Shown piece by piece: positions 1-12,744 of a stretch of DNA of 64,000 nucleotides (position 1 is its first letter; each line of letters starts with the position of its first letter). The translations under genes and the position numbers were made by a program. A model generated the notes under the pieces. That model was not told where the DNA came from. It did not search any database and saw only the letters and a program-made list of their open reading frames with translations. The stretch comes from Puccinellia tenuiflora (lineage: Eukaryota > Streptophyta > Magnoliopsida > Poales > Poaceae): positions 986,931-1,050,930 of the forward strand of contig QRDG01001910.1 of NCBI GenBank assembly GCA_012064385.1, given 5' to 3'.

Positions 1-1948
1 CCTCTCCCGGGTTGATTCGAGTGAGGACGTAAACCATCAACACCTGGTGAAAGGGGGTAAATGACCTTGCCTGTCACAAGTTATAACCAACTTCTTACTG
101 CTTCCTCATGAGCTTAAAACAGGGGCACAAAAAGGAGAATTTTGAATATTTTAAAGATAGCACATGAACATTTTACTTGGAGTAGCAAGGAAATACCACA
201 TGTAGGTAGGTATGGTGGACACAAATGGCAATGATTTTTGGCTCAGGGAGTTGGATGCATGAGAAGTATTCCCTCTCAGTACGGAATTTTTGGGCTTAGC
301 AGGATATCAAGCAAACACATAACATCAACTTGTTTCAATGAATGACTACAGATATACATCATGCATAACCACTAGACTTCACACCGTCTACCTTGTTAGC
401 CAAACCAACTCTTTGCAAAAAGAATATCTAGACTTTGAGAACTATGAAGCAGGACAAGCACCACAATTTTAAAGCCTTACGGTAATTCTTTACTAATCTA
501 TTCTTACTAGATGATCCACAAGTTTAAGCATTAATCTACTTCATATCTCTAAACAATTGCCAAGTATCAAAGATCCAGGACAATGGTCTACAAGCTTAAG
601 CAGCACTTTTTACACTTCCTACATGATAATTTCCACTTTACCAAACACCAATCAACTTATTTGAAACAAAACAAAAAGCTAACTGCTCTAAACAAGAGAT
701 GCTTGAAAACAAGAGCTAAAAGCATAAATAACAAAGGCTAAACACTCAACACATATAAGTGAAGGCCATGAGTGTATAATGAAAAAGCGGAGCGTGTCTC
801 TCTCCCAGACAAGCATGCATGGATCCGAATTATTGCAAGGACCAGAAAACTAACACAAACAAACTGAAAGTTAAAACAAACCGATGCTCCAAGAACAGCT
901 CATAATGTGTAAAGGAATAAAAATATAGTACCATAAGAAAAACCGATGATTGTTGATGAAGAAGGGGATGCCATGGGCATCCCCAAGCTTAGACGGTTGT
1001 AACTTCTTGAATATTTCAGAGGAGGGTCCATGGGGAGCCTTCCCAAGCTTAGTCTTTTGTTCCTTCTTGATCTTCCTTCATCACCTCACACCTGGACACT
1101 TGAAAACTTCCTTCACGCAAAACTTATAGCAACTTCATTAAGGGGTTAGTCCTCAAAAACAAAATCTTCCTTCAGTTCCAAAGCACATATCAAGAACTCA
1201 TTTCTTACAACATTACCTACTGTCACAAAGGTCTAAGTAAATCTCTAGCTTTGAAAAAGTTCCACTTTGCCCGCGAAAGAAGCAATGCAAAACTGAGGAC
1301 AGAATCTGTCAAAAACAGAACAGACTATAAAGATGAATTTTTGCGAGGCACTTCTGGACCTCAAATCAGAATACTTAAACTAGAAAAAACTAGACAAAAC
1401 CCTGATGCTTGCTGTCAAATATTTTCATCCACAGATGACGTTCTATGATTTTTTGGATTTTCGAACAGTGAGGAACAGAAGTCTGTTTCTAGACAGCAAA
1501 CTCACAATTCAGTCTTCCTCTCTTTAGAGGCTATTCTTCGCGCCAAAAACCAAAACAAAAAGATACAAGGGAGTTGTTACAGAGGTAATATCACCAAAAA
1601 CTCAAAGAAACAAAAAAGGAAACAGAAGGTAAAATAAAATGGATTGCCTCCCACAAGCGATGTTCTTTAACGCCTTTTGGCTAGGCAGAAAGGGCAAATT
1701 CAAGTTTTATCAATAGAACCAAATTCAAAATCATCAAGGACATCTTCAGAGGTAGAAATGCCACTACTAAAGGAATTGCTTGTTGACTCTTTAACTACAT
1801 CATTCTTAAGAACAAGATTTAGAATTTTAGTTTCTCCTATATTTAGTTCATTTGGGAATTCCTTAATGATAATAGGAGAGCTAAGATCATTTATTTTATA
1901 TGGTTTCAGTTCAGAAACCTTGGGGACATAGGTAAACTTCAGTCCCTT
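1..1948 (-). mobile_element. Gypsy-type LTR retrotransposon, 3' internal part
   Basis: This is the 3' half of the internal region of a minus-strand Gypsy-like element. On the minus strand it runs from a gag-region reading frame (about 1948-1700) through AT-rich non-coding DNA. It includes a short palindrome at 964-984 (GGGGATG / CATCCCC) followed by CCAAGCTTA. The same arrangement occurs downstream of gag in the complete element at 20141-27780, which places this stretch in the same broad group. No LTR is visible; the 3' LTR should lie left of the window. The 5' part was cut off when CACTA A inserted at 1949. Confidence 0.6.
1700..1948 (-). pseudogene. gag-region ORF fragment of the left-edge Gypsy
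   Basis: An open frame on the minus strand ends at 1700 and has no start of its own. It enters from the CACTA junction at 1948, so the first residues predicted upstream of 1948 are transposon DNA. About 80 residues remain, acidic and serine-rich with IIIKEFPNE- and DVLDDFEFG-like stretches. No zinc knuckle, protease or reverse transcriptase motif is seen. By position and composition it resembles the C-terminal part of the gag-only polyproteins of Triticeae Gypsy elements. It is a 3' remnant and not expected to be expressed. Confidence 0.4.
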
Positions 1949-2345
1949 CACTAGTAGGAAAACCCTTATCCACAGCACCCTTGTCTATGGCGCACCTCAA
2001 AAGGGTGCTCCACAGAGAAAATAGGCGTGGCGCACGCCGAAAATATGCGCCACTAACCACCAAGTAGTCAGCGGCGCACCTCAAAATGGTGCGCCACCAA
2101 CAAGGCGGGTCCCACCCCCTGACAAGCCCCCCGGCCAGCCACCACTATCTGTGGCGCACCTAATTGGGGTGCGCCACGAAAATGGGGTGTAGTCCGTGGC
2201 GCACGTCTAGTTCTGTGCGCCACGAATAACAGTGGGCCCGATCCCTGGAGAAGATGCCATGGACGTTAGTGGCGCCCCCTTCTAAGGTGCGCCACGAACC
2301 TGGATAGTCTGTGGTGCACGCTTTTGAGGTGCGCCACAGATATGT
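1949..2345 (+). repeat. CACTA A 5' TIR and subterminal repeat array
   Basis: A CACTAGTAGGAAAACCCTTAT terminus is followed by about ten copies of a GTGGCGCACC unit in both orientations, many paired as local inverted repeats 20-60 bases apart. In the En/Spm superfamily such arrays are the binding sites of the TNPA-type protein and are needed for transposition. The TIR is nearly identical to that of CACTA B at 18475. Confidence 0.85.
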
Positions 2346-2936
2346 CGTGCCAGCCTCCATAAAGGTGGCATCTTCCCCTACCTACCACCACAAGCAACCT
2401 ATTTCCACCATATATCTAGCTCGACCCCCTCCTCCTCCTCACCCCATTTCCTCCAATTCTTCCTCCATTTTAGGTTGCCAAACCACTTTTGGTTGGATGG
2501 GTTTGTGAAGGGACTCCCTCTCCACCGTGTAGATCCACTAAAAGCTCATCTTCTCTCCTCCTCCACATACATCTATTGGTCTCCATCTAGTTTGCCTCCA
2601 CAAGACACGCTCCCTCGCACGGTCTCCATCAACTTGTCTACTAGGTGAGTTGTTGGATGGTACATGCTTGTCTGTGAGTTGTTGGATATGTGTGTGGCCG
2701 GCGCGGGACGTCGATCGGCGGTGTATGCTTGGCGGATGTTGCTTGCATGTATGCTTGTGTATGCTTTGTGTGTGTTGTGCAGGTGCCGGTGTGGTGCATG
2801 TTTGCCGAAATGTTGATTCATTTCTGTTTCGGCAAACTTTTGCACCACCCATATGCCCTAAGGTCATGCCGAAATTTTCTGGCGAGACATGCATGGTATG
2901 GTTCTAATTAAACTAATCTCTTTTGCACAGGAAACT
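2346..2936 (+). promoter_or_regulatory. Leader region of the CACTA A transposase gene
   Basis: This is C-rich then T/G-rich DNA with no convincing coding potential. It ends in a good 3' splice site (TTTTGCACAG, to 2930) seven bases before the first in-frame ATG at 2937. It probably holds the transposase promoter, 5' UTR and a leader intron, because the same order (array, GC-rich leader, hairpin, AG acceptor, ATG) recurs in front of the second gene of CACTA C. Confidence 0.45.
2801..2836 (+). promoter_or_regulatory. Leader hairpin with conserved loop (A)
   Basis: TTTGCCGAAA (2801-2810) pairs perfectly with TTTCGGCAAA (2827-2836) around a 16-base loop. The core TGTTGATTCATTTCTGTTTC recurs unchanged on the minus strand of CACTA B near 30815-30835 and 40612-40632, and in diverged form in CACTA C at 49048-49067. 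In each case it lies in the leader of a transposon gene. Its role is unknown. Confidence 0.5.
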
Positions 2937-4112
2937 ATGGTGCACCAAATGAGCGAAGGTATGGTGGCTAGATACAAGGCTCGGGCGACGACCGTCATGG
3001 TTCGGAACAACATGACCGAGATAAGTTGTCCTTGCAAGGATTGCAAACTCGGTACCCTAATCAAACCTGATTCCGGGACATTGGAGAAGCACTTGCTCAT
3101 GGGTGGATTCATACGGGTTACAATGATGTTGCGGACGAGGACGTCAACAATGGGACGCCGGCAGGAAATGACGATGAAGAGTCACCCGGACATGATGATC
3201 ATCATGATGAAGGAGATGCCGGACATGATCACCATGATGAAGGAGACGCCGGATCCAATGGTGGTGGAGAAGACACAGACACGCTGACACCGCTAAGTTC
3301 GGCCCTACGGGACCCTCATTTTCGAGAAGTGCTCCTCAAGGGGGGTTACAACACCATAGCGGCAGCGAGAGAGAAAGCAAATTGGCGCAAATGGAGAAAG
3401 ACGGTGTCACTCCATTGTATCTTGGGTGCCGGCCCGAGATACACGTCTGAATGTAACCCTCAAGGCTTTGGAGATGAAGGTGAACCACAAATGGACCGAC
3501 GTGAGCTACGACGATAACATGGAATTCTTGGGCGATGTGCTTCCCGAGAATAACACATTGCCAAGAGGCATCGATGAGGCCAAGAAAGTTGTGTGCCCTC
3601 TGGACCTACCGTACGTCAAGTACCACGCATGCATCAATGACTGCGCACTTTATCGGGACGAGTACAAGGATAGAATGACATGTCCGGTGTGCGGCCAAGC
3701 ACGATACAAGAGAGGGAACAAGAAAGTTCCTCGGAAAGTTGTATGGTACTTTCATATCACTCCCCGTCTGCAGCGGTATTTCGTGGACCCTAAGGAAGCG
3801 AAGCTCATGCAGTGGCACGCGGAAAGGGTTCCGCTGGAAGATGATCCCGAGTAGGGCCAGATCCTGACACACCCTACAGACGGTAACCAGTGGAAGGCAT
3901 TGGACACGGAGTTTGACGACGAGTTCGGGTACGATGCAAGGAACGTTAGGCTGGCAATGAGCACCGACGGAATGAACCCCTTTGGCAACTAGAGCAGCAC
4001 GCATAGCACCTGGCCTGTGTTCGTATGGCCGTACAACCTCCCCCTGGCTTTGCACCAAGCAGAGGTACGTGCACATGAGTATTCTTATTCAGGGTCCGAA
4101 ACAACCGGGTAT
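2937..4112 (+). pseudogene. TNP2-like CACTA transposase, 5' part (element A)
   Basis: This is the N-terminal part of an En/Spm TNP2-type transposase. It begins at the ATG after the 3' splice site at 2930. An SCPCKDCKL zinc-binding-like motif lies near 3027, then acidic His/Asp-rich linkers. The conserved block around 3590-3830 contains CIND-C, TCPVCGQARY, a PRKVVWYF stretch and EAKLMQWHAE, typical of this family. The reading frame is lost after about 3110. TAG stops occur at 3852-3854 and 3990-3992; the second replaces a CAG that is intact in CACTA C (GNQSSTHS context at about 44905). The Copia element at 4113 then splits the gene, which resumes at 12514. The rest of the core and the C-terminal domains are absent, so it is dead. 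Confidence 0.75.
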
Positions 4113-5974
4113 TGAAGGGGTCGCAGCATAGAAAACAAAAAAAAAATTCCTACGCAGCAAGCGGAATAAACCCCAAGGATCTAGATCTATTAGACGAAGG
4201 TAGCGAAGATGAGATCCAATCTCTTACCCTTGAAGATCAACAAACGCGTTTTGTTGGTGCAGGGGTTGGCTAGTCGATCCCCGCAACTAGACTCATCTAG
4301 TCACGAGGAGATGTATTATCCACACGATCCAATCCGATGAAGTGCCACGACGGGCAGCACCTCCGCGGTATCCACACGTACGGCTCGATGTAGATCTCCG
4401 CCTTCTTGATCCCGCAAGCAAGGTGGAGATGGCTAGATGGATCTCGGCACCACGACGGTTGTGGTGGCGTTGATGATGTAGATCTCCACGAGCTCCACGA
4501 GCATGGCTTCGCCTAAGCCATGGCACGAGGAGGAGAAGGAGGACATGGTGCAGCAGCCCTACAGCTAGGGGTGGTGCAGCAATGGTGGAGGAGATGGCGG
4601 CAGCCCTACGGGAGGGGTGGCGCGGCAAGAGGGAGAGGTGCGGCCAAGGGAGGGGGTGGCGGCTAGGGCAGGAGGGAGCATCTCTAATGCGGCCAGCCCT
4701 GCCCTAGCACCCCCGGCCCTTATATAGGCGGCAAGGGGAGGGGTGCGGCTGGCCCTAGGGCTTGGCCCCCAAGTTAGGGTTTGGGGCGCCCCCTCCCTCT
4801 TGGGCCCCCTTGGCCGACTTGGCCCATATGGGCCTATGGGTGGTGCGGCCAGACCAAGGGCTGCTGCACCCCCTTTGGTCCATGTGGGCCCCACACATTA
4901 GGTGGGCCCCACTTCTAGACTCCTCTAGAAGCTTCTAGAACCTTCCGGTACTCTGCCGAAATATTTCGGAACTTTTCCGATACCTCCGGAAACCACTTTC
5001 CTTATATGAATCTTATTCTCCGGACTCTTCCGGAACTCCACGTGACGTCTAGGATCCCATCCGAGACTCCGAATCAATATTCGTTCATCAATTATCTCAT
5101 CGCTAACCCTAGCTACATCGGAGCGTTAAGTGTGTGACCCTACGGGTTCGAGAACATGCAGACATGATCAGATCAATAATCAATAGCGGGACCGGGATGC
5201 CCATATTGACTCCTACATATTCAACGAAGTTCCTTATCGATTGAACCACGATGCCGGAGATTCTTAATCTCGTATACGATTCCCTTTGTCTCACCGATAT
5301 TTAATTTGCCCGAGATATGATCGTCGATATCTCCATATCTAGTTCTATCTCGTTACCTGGCAAATTCTCTTTACTCGTCCATAATATAGGATCTCCGTGA
5401 TTAACACTTAATCACATGGTTGCAACCTTTTCTGATGCTATATTACCGAGAGGGCCCAGAGATATCTACTCCGTCACACGGAGGGACAAATCCCACTCTT
5501 GATTCATGTCACCCAACAAATACCATCGGAGATACCTGAAAGCCACCTTTATAATCACCCAGTTACGAAGTGACGTTTGATGTCCACAAAGTATTCCTCC
5601 GGTAAACGGGAGTGACATAATCTCATGGTCTAAGGAAACTATACTTGGCATACTAAAAGCGTTGGCAATGAAACTGTGTGACACGATCAATTGCAACTCT
5701 TTATTATTGGGTCTTGTCCATCACATCATTACTCCTAATGATATGACTCCGTTATCAAGTGACTATAACAAGTCCATGGTTAGGAAACTCTAACCATCTC
5801 TTGACTAACGAACTAGTCCGGTAGAGGCTCACTAGGGACATCTGGTTGTTTATATTCCACACATATATTATGTTTCCAGTTAATACAATTATAGCATGGA
5901 GAATAAACTATTATCATAAACATGAATATGCTAATAAACCATTTTATTATTGCCTCTAGGGCATATTCCCAACA
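4113..5974 (-). repeat. Copia 3' LTR
   Basis: The 1862-bp LTR is bounded by TG...CA. It contains a TATATAAG-like TATA box on the minus strand at about 4720-4727. It differs from the partner LTR at 10676-12513 by two short length changes (around 4710 and 4890) and scattered substitutions, so insertion is recent but not brand-new. Confidence 0.88.
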
Positions 5975-5990
5975 GTCTCCCACTTGCACT
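5975..5990 (-). other. Copia polypurine tract
   Basis: The minus strand reads AAGTGGGAGAC directly before the 3' LTR, the expected position for plus-strand priming. Confidence 0.7.
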
Positions 5991-8900
5991 AGAGTCAATA
6001 ATCTAGTTTACATTTTCTCGATCCAACACTCATGGTGTCTAACACTCATGGAGTCTCAGTGCTGATCATGTTTGCTCGTGGAAGAGGTTCTGTCCGTGTT
6101 CTGTACTATACAGTTCTTTATGTTCTTTGCAAAATGTTAACGTCACCTAATTTGACATTACTTTATCATCTCATGATAAACCTATTATCATCACATGATA
6201 ATTCTCATCATCACATGATGAATATAATATATTTGGTTAGAGAGTGAGATTTTCGTTTCCCTTTTATGCCTACATGACGTATGATCAGTCAAGAGGACTT
6301 TCTCATAGCATGTGCACCCGGAACTCATTCAGTCTTGAAACAAACTTTCTCAAACCAAAATATTATATCTTTTAATCCTTGAATTAATCATATACTCCTA
6401 TATGTTGTAGACTCATAAATCGACAGTGCAATCATGTCACTTCGATATTTCCGATCATGCTTTCGCTGCGCTTTTGCTATTATGAGATCCCCAATCTAGT
6501 TTGGTTTTATGACTTCAACCAAGTCTACCACTCTCTAGATTCAATTTATCTCATCTCTATGTAAAATGACTCCTCATTTAACATGTTCTTCTAACCAAGA
6601 ACTTTGGTCACATATCGTCAAATACAAACACATAGTTCTTATATGTTTAGACCTATGAACAATTCATAGTGATCACTAACATATCCTCCAACCATCATTT
6701 TTGTACTGAGTTATCAACTCAATGTTTCACCTATTTCTCACAAGCAGATGAACCTTTCTTCTCTTGTTTTATTTTGAACTCCTTCAAAATCTTACTTAGG
6801 TTAAACATCCTGACATAATGTTTATCAAACATATCTATCCACCATAGATACATCTATCTCCATAGATATTTGATGTTTCAAATTAACTTCATAAGTTATA
6901 CGTTGGTTCCTGACTTATTTACAACATTTATGAAATCTCCATTTCACTCAAACAAGATGTTGTAAACTCCCACTCAAATATACACCATACACATATTAAA
7001 TTGTGAAACCACTTTGGCTCCCACTCAGAAATATGTTATCCTTATATTTGACCATGATTAACTAGCTCCCACTCAAACATATGTCACCACATATTTTGAT
7101 CTTGGAAAATAGTTTCTGCTCTAACTTAACATATGTCACCACATATCTTAATTAGATCACACTCGTGTATTTTCTCGATATTTTGGACACCTCCAAAATT
7201 CTTAATTAACTATTAATATCGAGAACTCTTTATACGAAACGCTAGTACTTTGCTAGCTTTAAGTTTTATTTATTCCCTGCAAAACCCTTTTGAGGAATAA
7301 ATATGTGAAATACTTTCACAAAATCAAGTAACAATTACTTTGTGATTTAAACTTAACATAGGATGACTCTTAGTCACTTTCGTATTTAAGGCTTCTATTT
7401 CTTCTTTGTAGTTTCGTAGGTATGTCTTGTTTCTCAAACATGACAAGTAAATCATGAATATTATTTTGTAACCTGACAAAATTTTATATTCTTGAATCCT
7501 ACTTTTCTTTAGACGAGCTAAACCGAAATTCAATGATCACCATCATTAATTCCTTTATGTGTCAAGTTTTAACCAACGTAGCACTTTACATATGTGCCAC
7601 TTGATACATAAACAAGCAAGGTTTTAGCTTTCCATTTCATTCCATCAATTCTTTTATCAATGAAACCTTTTCACGATAAACCACTAAAATACTTGGCACA
7701 ACCAACAAATTGGTTTGCCCCTTTTAGTCTCATATTGTGGAATCACATTCATAGTCATACTTATGAATATACTACAACATTATTCGCAATAGTTTCTAAT
7801 TATCTCATAATTAATGAAACCACCTTTTCTCATAACTCATATGAAAAACGTTTATGCGAATCATTAAATAGATCCTTATTTCTAAACAGAGTGTTTATCA
7901 GATAAATCTAAATGCTATTATTAAACCCCGAAGTAAAACCCTTATTTAACACCACACAATATCAAATAGTGTGTGATTACAATATCTTAGGACATATCAA
8001 AACGCCTTTGAAATATTCTAAATATTGTAATTTGTGATAACACTTCTCACAAGTCCACATACTAACATATAACTCAAATATATTGTCTCTTTTGATCAAA
8101 TCAAAAAGACTCAATTTTCTTGTTAACTTTATATCCTAAACTCCAGAATTTTATTTGATCTCATCAAATATCATAACTCGAATAAATACACCTATTTAAT
8201 CATTTATGATGGAGCGCACAAAATAATGACATTTAACATTCGCTGAAAATACAACCAACACTTGTGTTTATTTCCAGCAACTCCTGTCACTCTTCCAAAG
8301 GGTGGCATTTTAGTCATACTCCTTCAATAAGGCGCATTGATAAAACATCAAAATGTTTATTCAATATTTAGCACAACTAAAACAATTGTCATTATTAAGT
8401 TTTGGATATCTTTAGTATGTCACATAATTTTATAAATGTTTAACTAATTTATCATATAGATTATAATAAGAATAATACACTTATAATCGAAACTTGTGAT
8501 TTCCAAAAAGAATTATTCATGAAAATAGAACAACCATTGTCTTTAACATGAATAACCATCTCACATAAGCAAGACACACTAATCAAAATCACACCTAGTT
8601 CGATTACAAAACTTATTCAAATCCTCTAATCCAAAATGATAAATGTAAAGACAGATCGTTGCCAGCATCAACTCCTTGATTGCCACCATTCCGCAACGTC
8701 TTCCCATATCCTTTATGCAAATCTCAAGCAGCAGGTTCTGTTTTCATAAAACAGAATGAGTATCAAATACTTATTGAAACTGCCACAATTGCAATCTGGA
8801 CTTAAACACTTATAACTTGTATATCAATATATACTTTCTGCATTGTCAACTTCTCTTGCTATGGGTTCCACTTTGACATGACGCAGCCGAGACACAAACT

Positions 8901-10660
8901 CATAGAAAGTGATCAAATCCCCTCCTATGACATAGTCTCCGGCATAATTCTTGAAGCTGGGGAGAAGCTAGCGTAGCACCCCATCTATCACGAATTTGCC
9001 ATTCATCTCGTAGTTCCAAACAAGCACTAGACGACGATGATGTTCCAAGCAAGTATTCTCTTCCATCTTGAGTGAAAGAAAAACCGTTCAGACATTCGAA
9101 CCTTACAATTCTAACTTGTGCTGAAAAACCATTTTTCAGCTCATCAACAATCTCCATTGCAGTCAAGTTTTGAATTGTCTACTTAGGTCAGAATTCATGA
9201 AGTTGCACATCATCCACTTGACGTTCAAGTAGGTGGTTAAAAACCACTCCATGTACTCTTTATCGCTTGCAGAAATATTTGGGTTTATCTCCTATTGGTT
9301 CTTCTAGCACGTAGAGCTGAGCATGGTTGTTTAGGACTTCTCTCAAAATGCAGGTACCACTTAACAAAATTGACCCATCGAGACGCAGTTTTTCAGCAAC
9401 GAACCGACTACCGTAATCGACCATCATATACAAGGATTTTTTTGCAAAGACATTTTAAGGACTTTTGTTTATGATAATTTTAGTTCATCTTAATGAACTC
9501 CCACTAAACTCAACATCTCTCTGGTTGTTTAGTGACACACGATCCAAATCCACTACACCACAACCGATCATCACGTGAGATGATGTAGCTTCAAAGGTGA
9601 ACATCACCATGTTGATCATATCATCCATATGACTCGTGTTTAACCTTTCGGTTCTTGTGTTCCGAGGGCCATGTCTGTACATGCTAGGCTCGTCAAGGAA
9701 ACCGTAGTATTTTCGCATGTGTAAACTGGCTTACACCCGTTGTATGCGAACGTAAGAATCTATCACACCCGATCATCACGTGGTGCTTCGAAACGACGAA
9801 CTTTGGCAACGGTGCATACTAGGGGAGAACACTTCTTGATATTAACGTGAGAGATCACCTTATCATGCTACCGTCGCGATCACATCTAAGCATAACAATA
9901 AGGTGCATAAAAGGATTAACATCACATGCAATTCATAATTGTGATATGATATGGCCTTTCTTCTTGTGCTTTTGATCTCCATCTCCAAAGCACCGGCAAG
10001 ATCTCCATCTCCGGCATGATCTCCATCATCGTGGTGCCATCACCATGGTTGTCCACCAACTATTGCAACTACAACTAATGCTACTCTTAGCAATAAAGTA
10101 AACCAATTACATGGTGATTCATTGACACGCAGGTCACATAAAATAATAGACAACCATATGGCTCCAGCCGGTTGCCGTACTCGTCGACATGCAAGTCGCG
10201 AAATATTACAAACATGATCATTGCATACATTATCACAAATCAAACGCTTGGCCATACCACATCACATGACCCCCCTGCAAAAACAAGTTAGACGTCCTCT
10301 AATTTGTTTGAGCAATTTTTACGTGGCTTGGGTCAACGAGATAGAACCGTTCTAATCTACGCAAAACCACAACGGTGATATGATAGTTGCTTATTTACTC
10401 ATCCTTTTGAAAGGCCTCCCATTGAAAATTGCATCTTCACTAAAGCAAGAGAAACAGACACCCGCCAGCCACTTATGCAAAACAAGTTGCATGTCAATCG
10501 TGGAACCGGTCTCTCGTGCGTGGACGAGTAAGGTTGGTCCGGGCCGCTTCAATCTCACAATACCGCAAAGACGCAAAGTGCACGCTAGAAGGTAGCAACA
10601 TAAAATATCAACGCCCACAACACTTGTGTTCTAATCGCACCAACATCTACGAATAGATCT
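5991..10660 (-). other. Copia internal region without coding capacity
   Basis: About 4.7 kb of strongly AT-rich DNA with repeated short motifs such as CTCCCACTC and ACATATGTCACC around 6960-7160. The longest frames are under 90 codons and resemble no retroelement protein. It can be read as a decayed or replaced interior, as in LARD-type non-autonomous elements. Confidence 0.6.
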
Positions 10661-10674
10661 AGGCTCTGATACCA
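10661..10674 (-). other. Copia primer-binding site (tRNA-iMet)
   Basis: The minus strand reads TGGTATCAGAGCCT, the standard complement of the 3' end of plant initiator Met tRNA. It starts one base after the 5' LTR. Confidence 0.92.
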
Positions 10675-10675
10675 C

Positions 10676-12513
10676 TGAAGGGGTCGCAGCATAGAAAACA
10701 AAAAAAAATTCCTACGCAGCAAGCGGAATAAACCCCAAGGATCTAGATCTATTAGACAAAGGTAGCGAAGATGAGATCCAATCTCTTACCCTTGAAGATC
10801 AACAAACGCGTTTTGTTGGTGCAGGGGTTGGCTAGTCGATCCCCGCAACTAGACTCATCTAGTCGCGAGGAGATGTATTATCCACGCGATCCAATCCGAT
10901 GAAGTGCCACGACGGGCAGCACCTCCGCGGTATCCACACGTACGGCTCGATGTAGATCTTCGCCTTCTTGATCCCGCAAGCAAGGTGGAGATGGCTAGAT
11001 GGATCTCGGCACCACGACGGTTGTGGTGGCGTTGATGATGTAGATCTCCACGAGCTCCACGAGCATGGCTTCGCCTAAGCCATGGCACGAGGAGGAGAAG
11101 GAGGACATGGTGCAGCAGCCCTACAGCTAGGGGTGGTGCAGCAATGGTGGAGGAGATGGCGGCAGCCCTACGGGAGGGGTGGCGCGGCAAGAGGGAGAGG
11201 TGCGGCCAAGGGAGGGGGTGGCGGCTAGGGCAGGAGGGAGCATCTCTAATGCGGCCAGCCCTGCCCTAGCACCCCCTTATATAGGCGGCAAGGGGAGGGG
11301 TGCGGCTGGCCCTAGGGCTTGGCCCCCAAGTTAGGGTTTGGGGCGCCCCCTCCCTCTTGGGCCCCCTTGGCCGACTTGTCCCATATGGGCCTATGGGTGG
11401 TGCGCCCAGCCCAAGGGCTGCTGCACCCCCTTTGGTCCATGTGGGCCCCACTTCTAAACTCCTCTAGAAGCTTCTAGAACCTTCCGGTACTCTGCCGAAA
11501 TATTTCGGAACTTTTCCGATACCTCCGGAAACCACTTTCCTTATATGAATCTTATTCTCCGGACTCTTCCGGAACTCCACGTGACGTCTAGGATCCCATC
11601 CGAGACTCCGAATCAATATTCGTTCATCAATTATCTCATCGCTAACCCTAGCTACATCGGAGCGTTAAGTGTGTGACCCTACGGGTTCGAGAACATGCAG
11701 ACATGATCAGATCAATAATCAATAGCGGGACCGGGATGCCCATATTGACTCCTACATATTCAACGAAGTTCCTTATCGATTGAACCACGATGCCGGAGAT
11801 TCTTAATCTCGTATACGATACCCTTTGTCTCACCGATATTTAATTTGCCCGAGATATGATCGTCGATATCTCCATATCTAGTTCTATCTCGTTACCTGGC
11901 AAATTATCTTTACTCGTCCATAATATAGGATCTCCGTGATTAACACTTAATCACATGGTTGCAACCTTTTCTGATGCTATATTACCGAGAGGGCCCAGAG
12001 ATATCTACTCCATCACATGGAGGGACAAATCCCACTCTTGATTCATGTCACCCAACAAATACCATCGGAGATACCTGAAAGCCACCTTTATAATCACCCA
12101 GTTATGAAGTGACGTTTGATGTCCACAAAGTATTCCTCCGGTAAACGGGAGTGACATAATCTCATGGTCTAAGGAAACTATACTTGGCATACTAAAAGCG
12201 TTGGCAATGAAACTGTGTGACACGATCAATTGCAACTCTTTATTATTGGGTCTTGTCCATCACATCATTACTCCTAATGATATGACTCCGTTATCAAGTG
12301 ACTATAACAAGTCCATGGTTAGGAAACTCTAACCATCTCTTGACTAACGAACTAGTCCGGTAGAGGCTCACTAGGGACATCTGGTTGTTTATATTCCACA
12401 CATGTATTATGTTTCCAGTTAATACAATTATAGCATGGAGAATAAACTATTATCATAAACATGAATATGCTAATAAACCATTTTATTATTGCCTCTAGGG
12501 CATATTCCCAACA
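10676..12513 (-). repeat. Copia 5' LTR
   Basis: The 1838-bp LTR is the upstream copy in transcription order. It carries the same minus-strand TATA box near 11278 and is followed by the GGTAT target duplicate. It lacks two short blocks present in the other LTR. Confidence 0.88.
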
Positions 12514-12744
12514 GGTATCGACATGCATCTGTATCTCGGGCTGTTGAAAGAGGAGTTAGCCACGCTTTGGGAGACGCCAGCCCGTACTTGGGACGCCTAC
12601 ACTGGAGACTACTTCGATATGAGCGCCGCGTTGTTCACGACGGTGCAGGACTATCCGGGCTACGCATATGTATCGTGCCAGGTGAACCACGGACACAATG
12701 CTTGCGTCAGGTGCATGGTCAATACCCCGCATGTAATTAGATGA
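12514..12744 (+). pseudogene. TNP2-like CACTA transposase, continuation (element A)
   Basis: After the Copia element the transposase frame continues with LYLGLLKEELATLW, then a PGYAYVSCQVNHGHNACVRC block. That block matches PGYGYVSGQVCHGHNGYVRC in CACTA C (about 45172-45231) and is a hallmark of TNP2-type transposases. The GGTAT at 12514-12518 is the duplicated Copia target. The frame stops at 12744 shortly after a CMVNTP stretch. Everything expected downstream (LPYW/DLMH core and C-terminal domains) is deleted. Confidence 0.75.

Larger units (their letters stand above)
4113..12513 (-). mobile_element. Copia LTR retrotransposon (non-autonomous), nested in CACTA A
   Basis: This 8.4-kb element has two LTRs and a GGTAT target duplication at 4108-4112 and 12514-12518. 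On the minus strand the LTR begins TGTTGGGAATATGCCCTAG, very like the BARE/Angela/WIS group of Triticeae Copia elements. The primer site next to the 5' LTR matches initiator Met tRNA. The 4.7-kb interior is AT-rich and holds only short, unrelated frames. I find no gag, protease, integrase or reverse transcriptase, so it must have moved with enzymes from a relative. Removing it rejoins the CACTA A transposase sequence. Confidence 0.88.
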
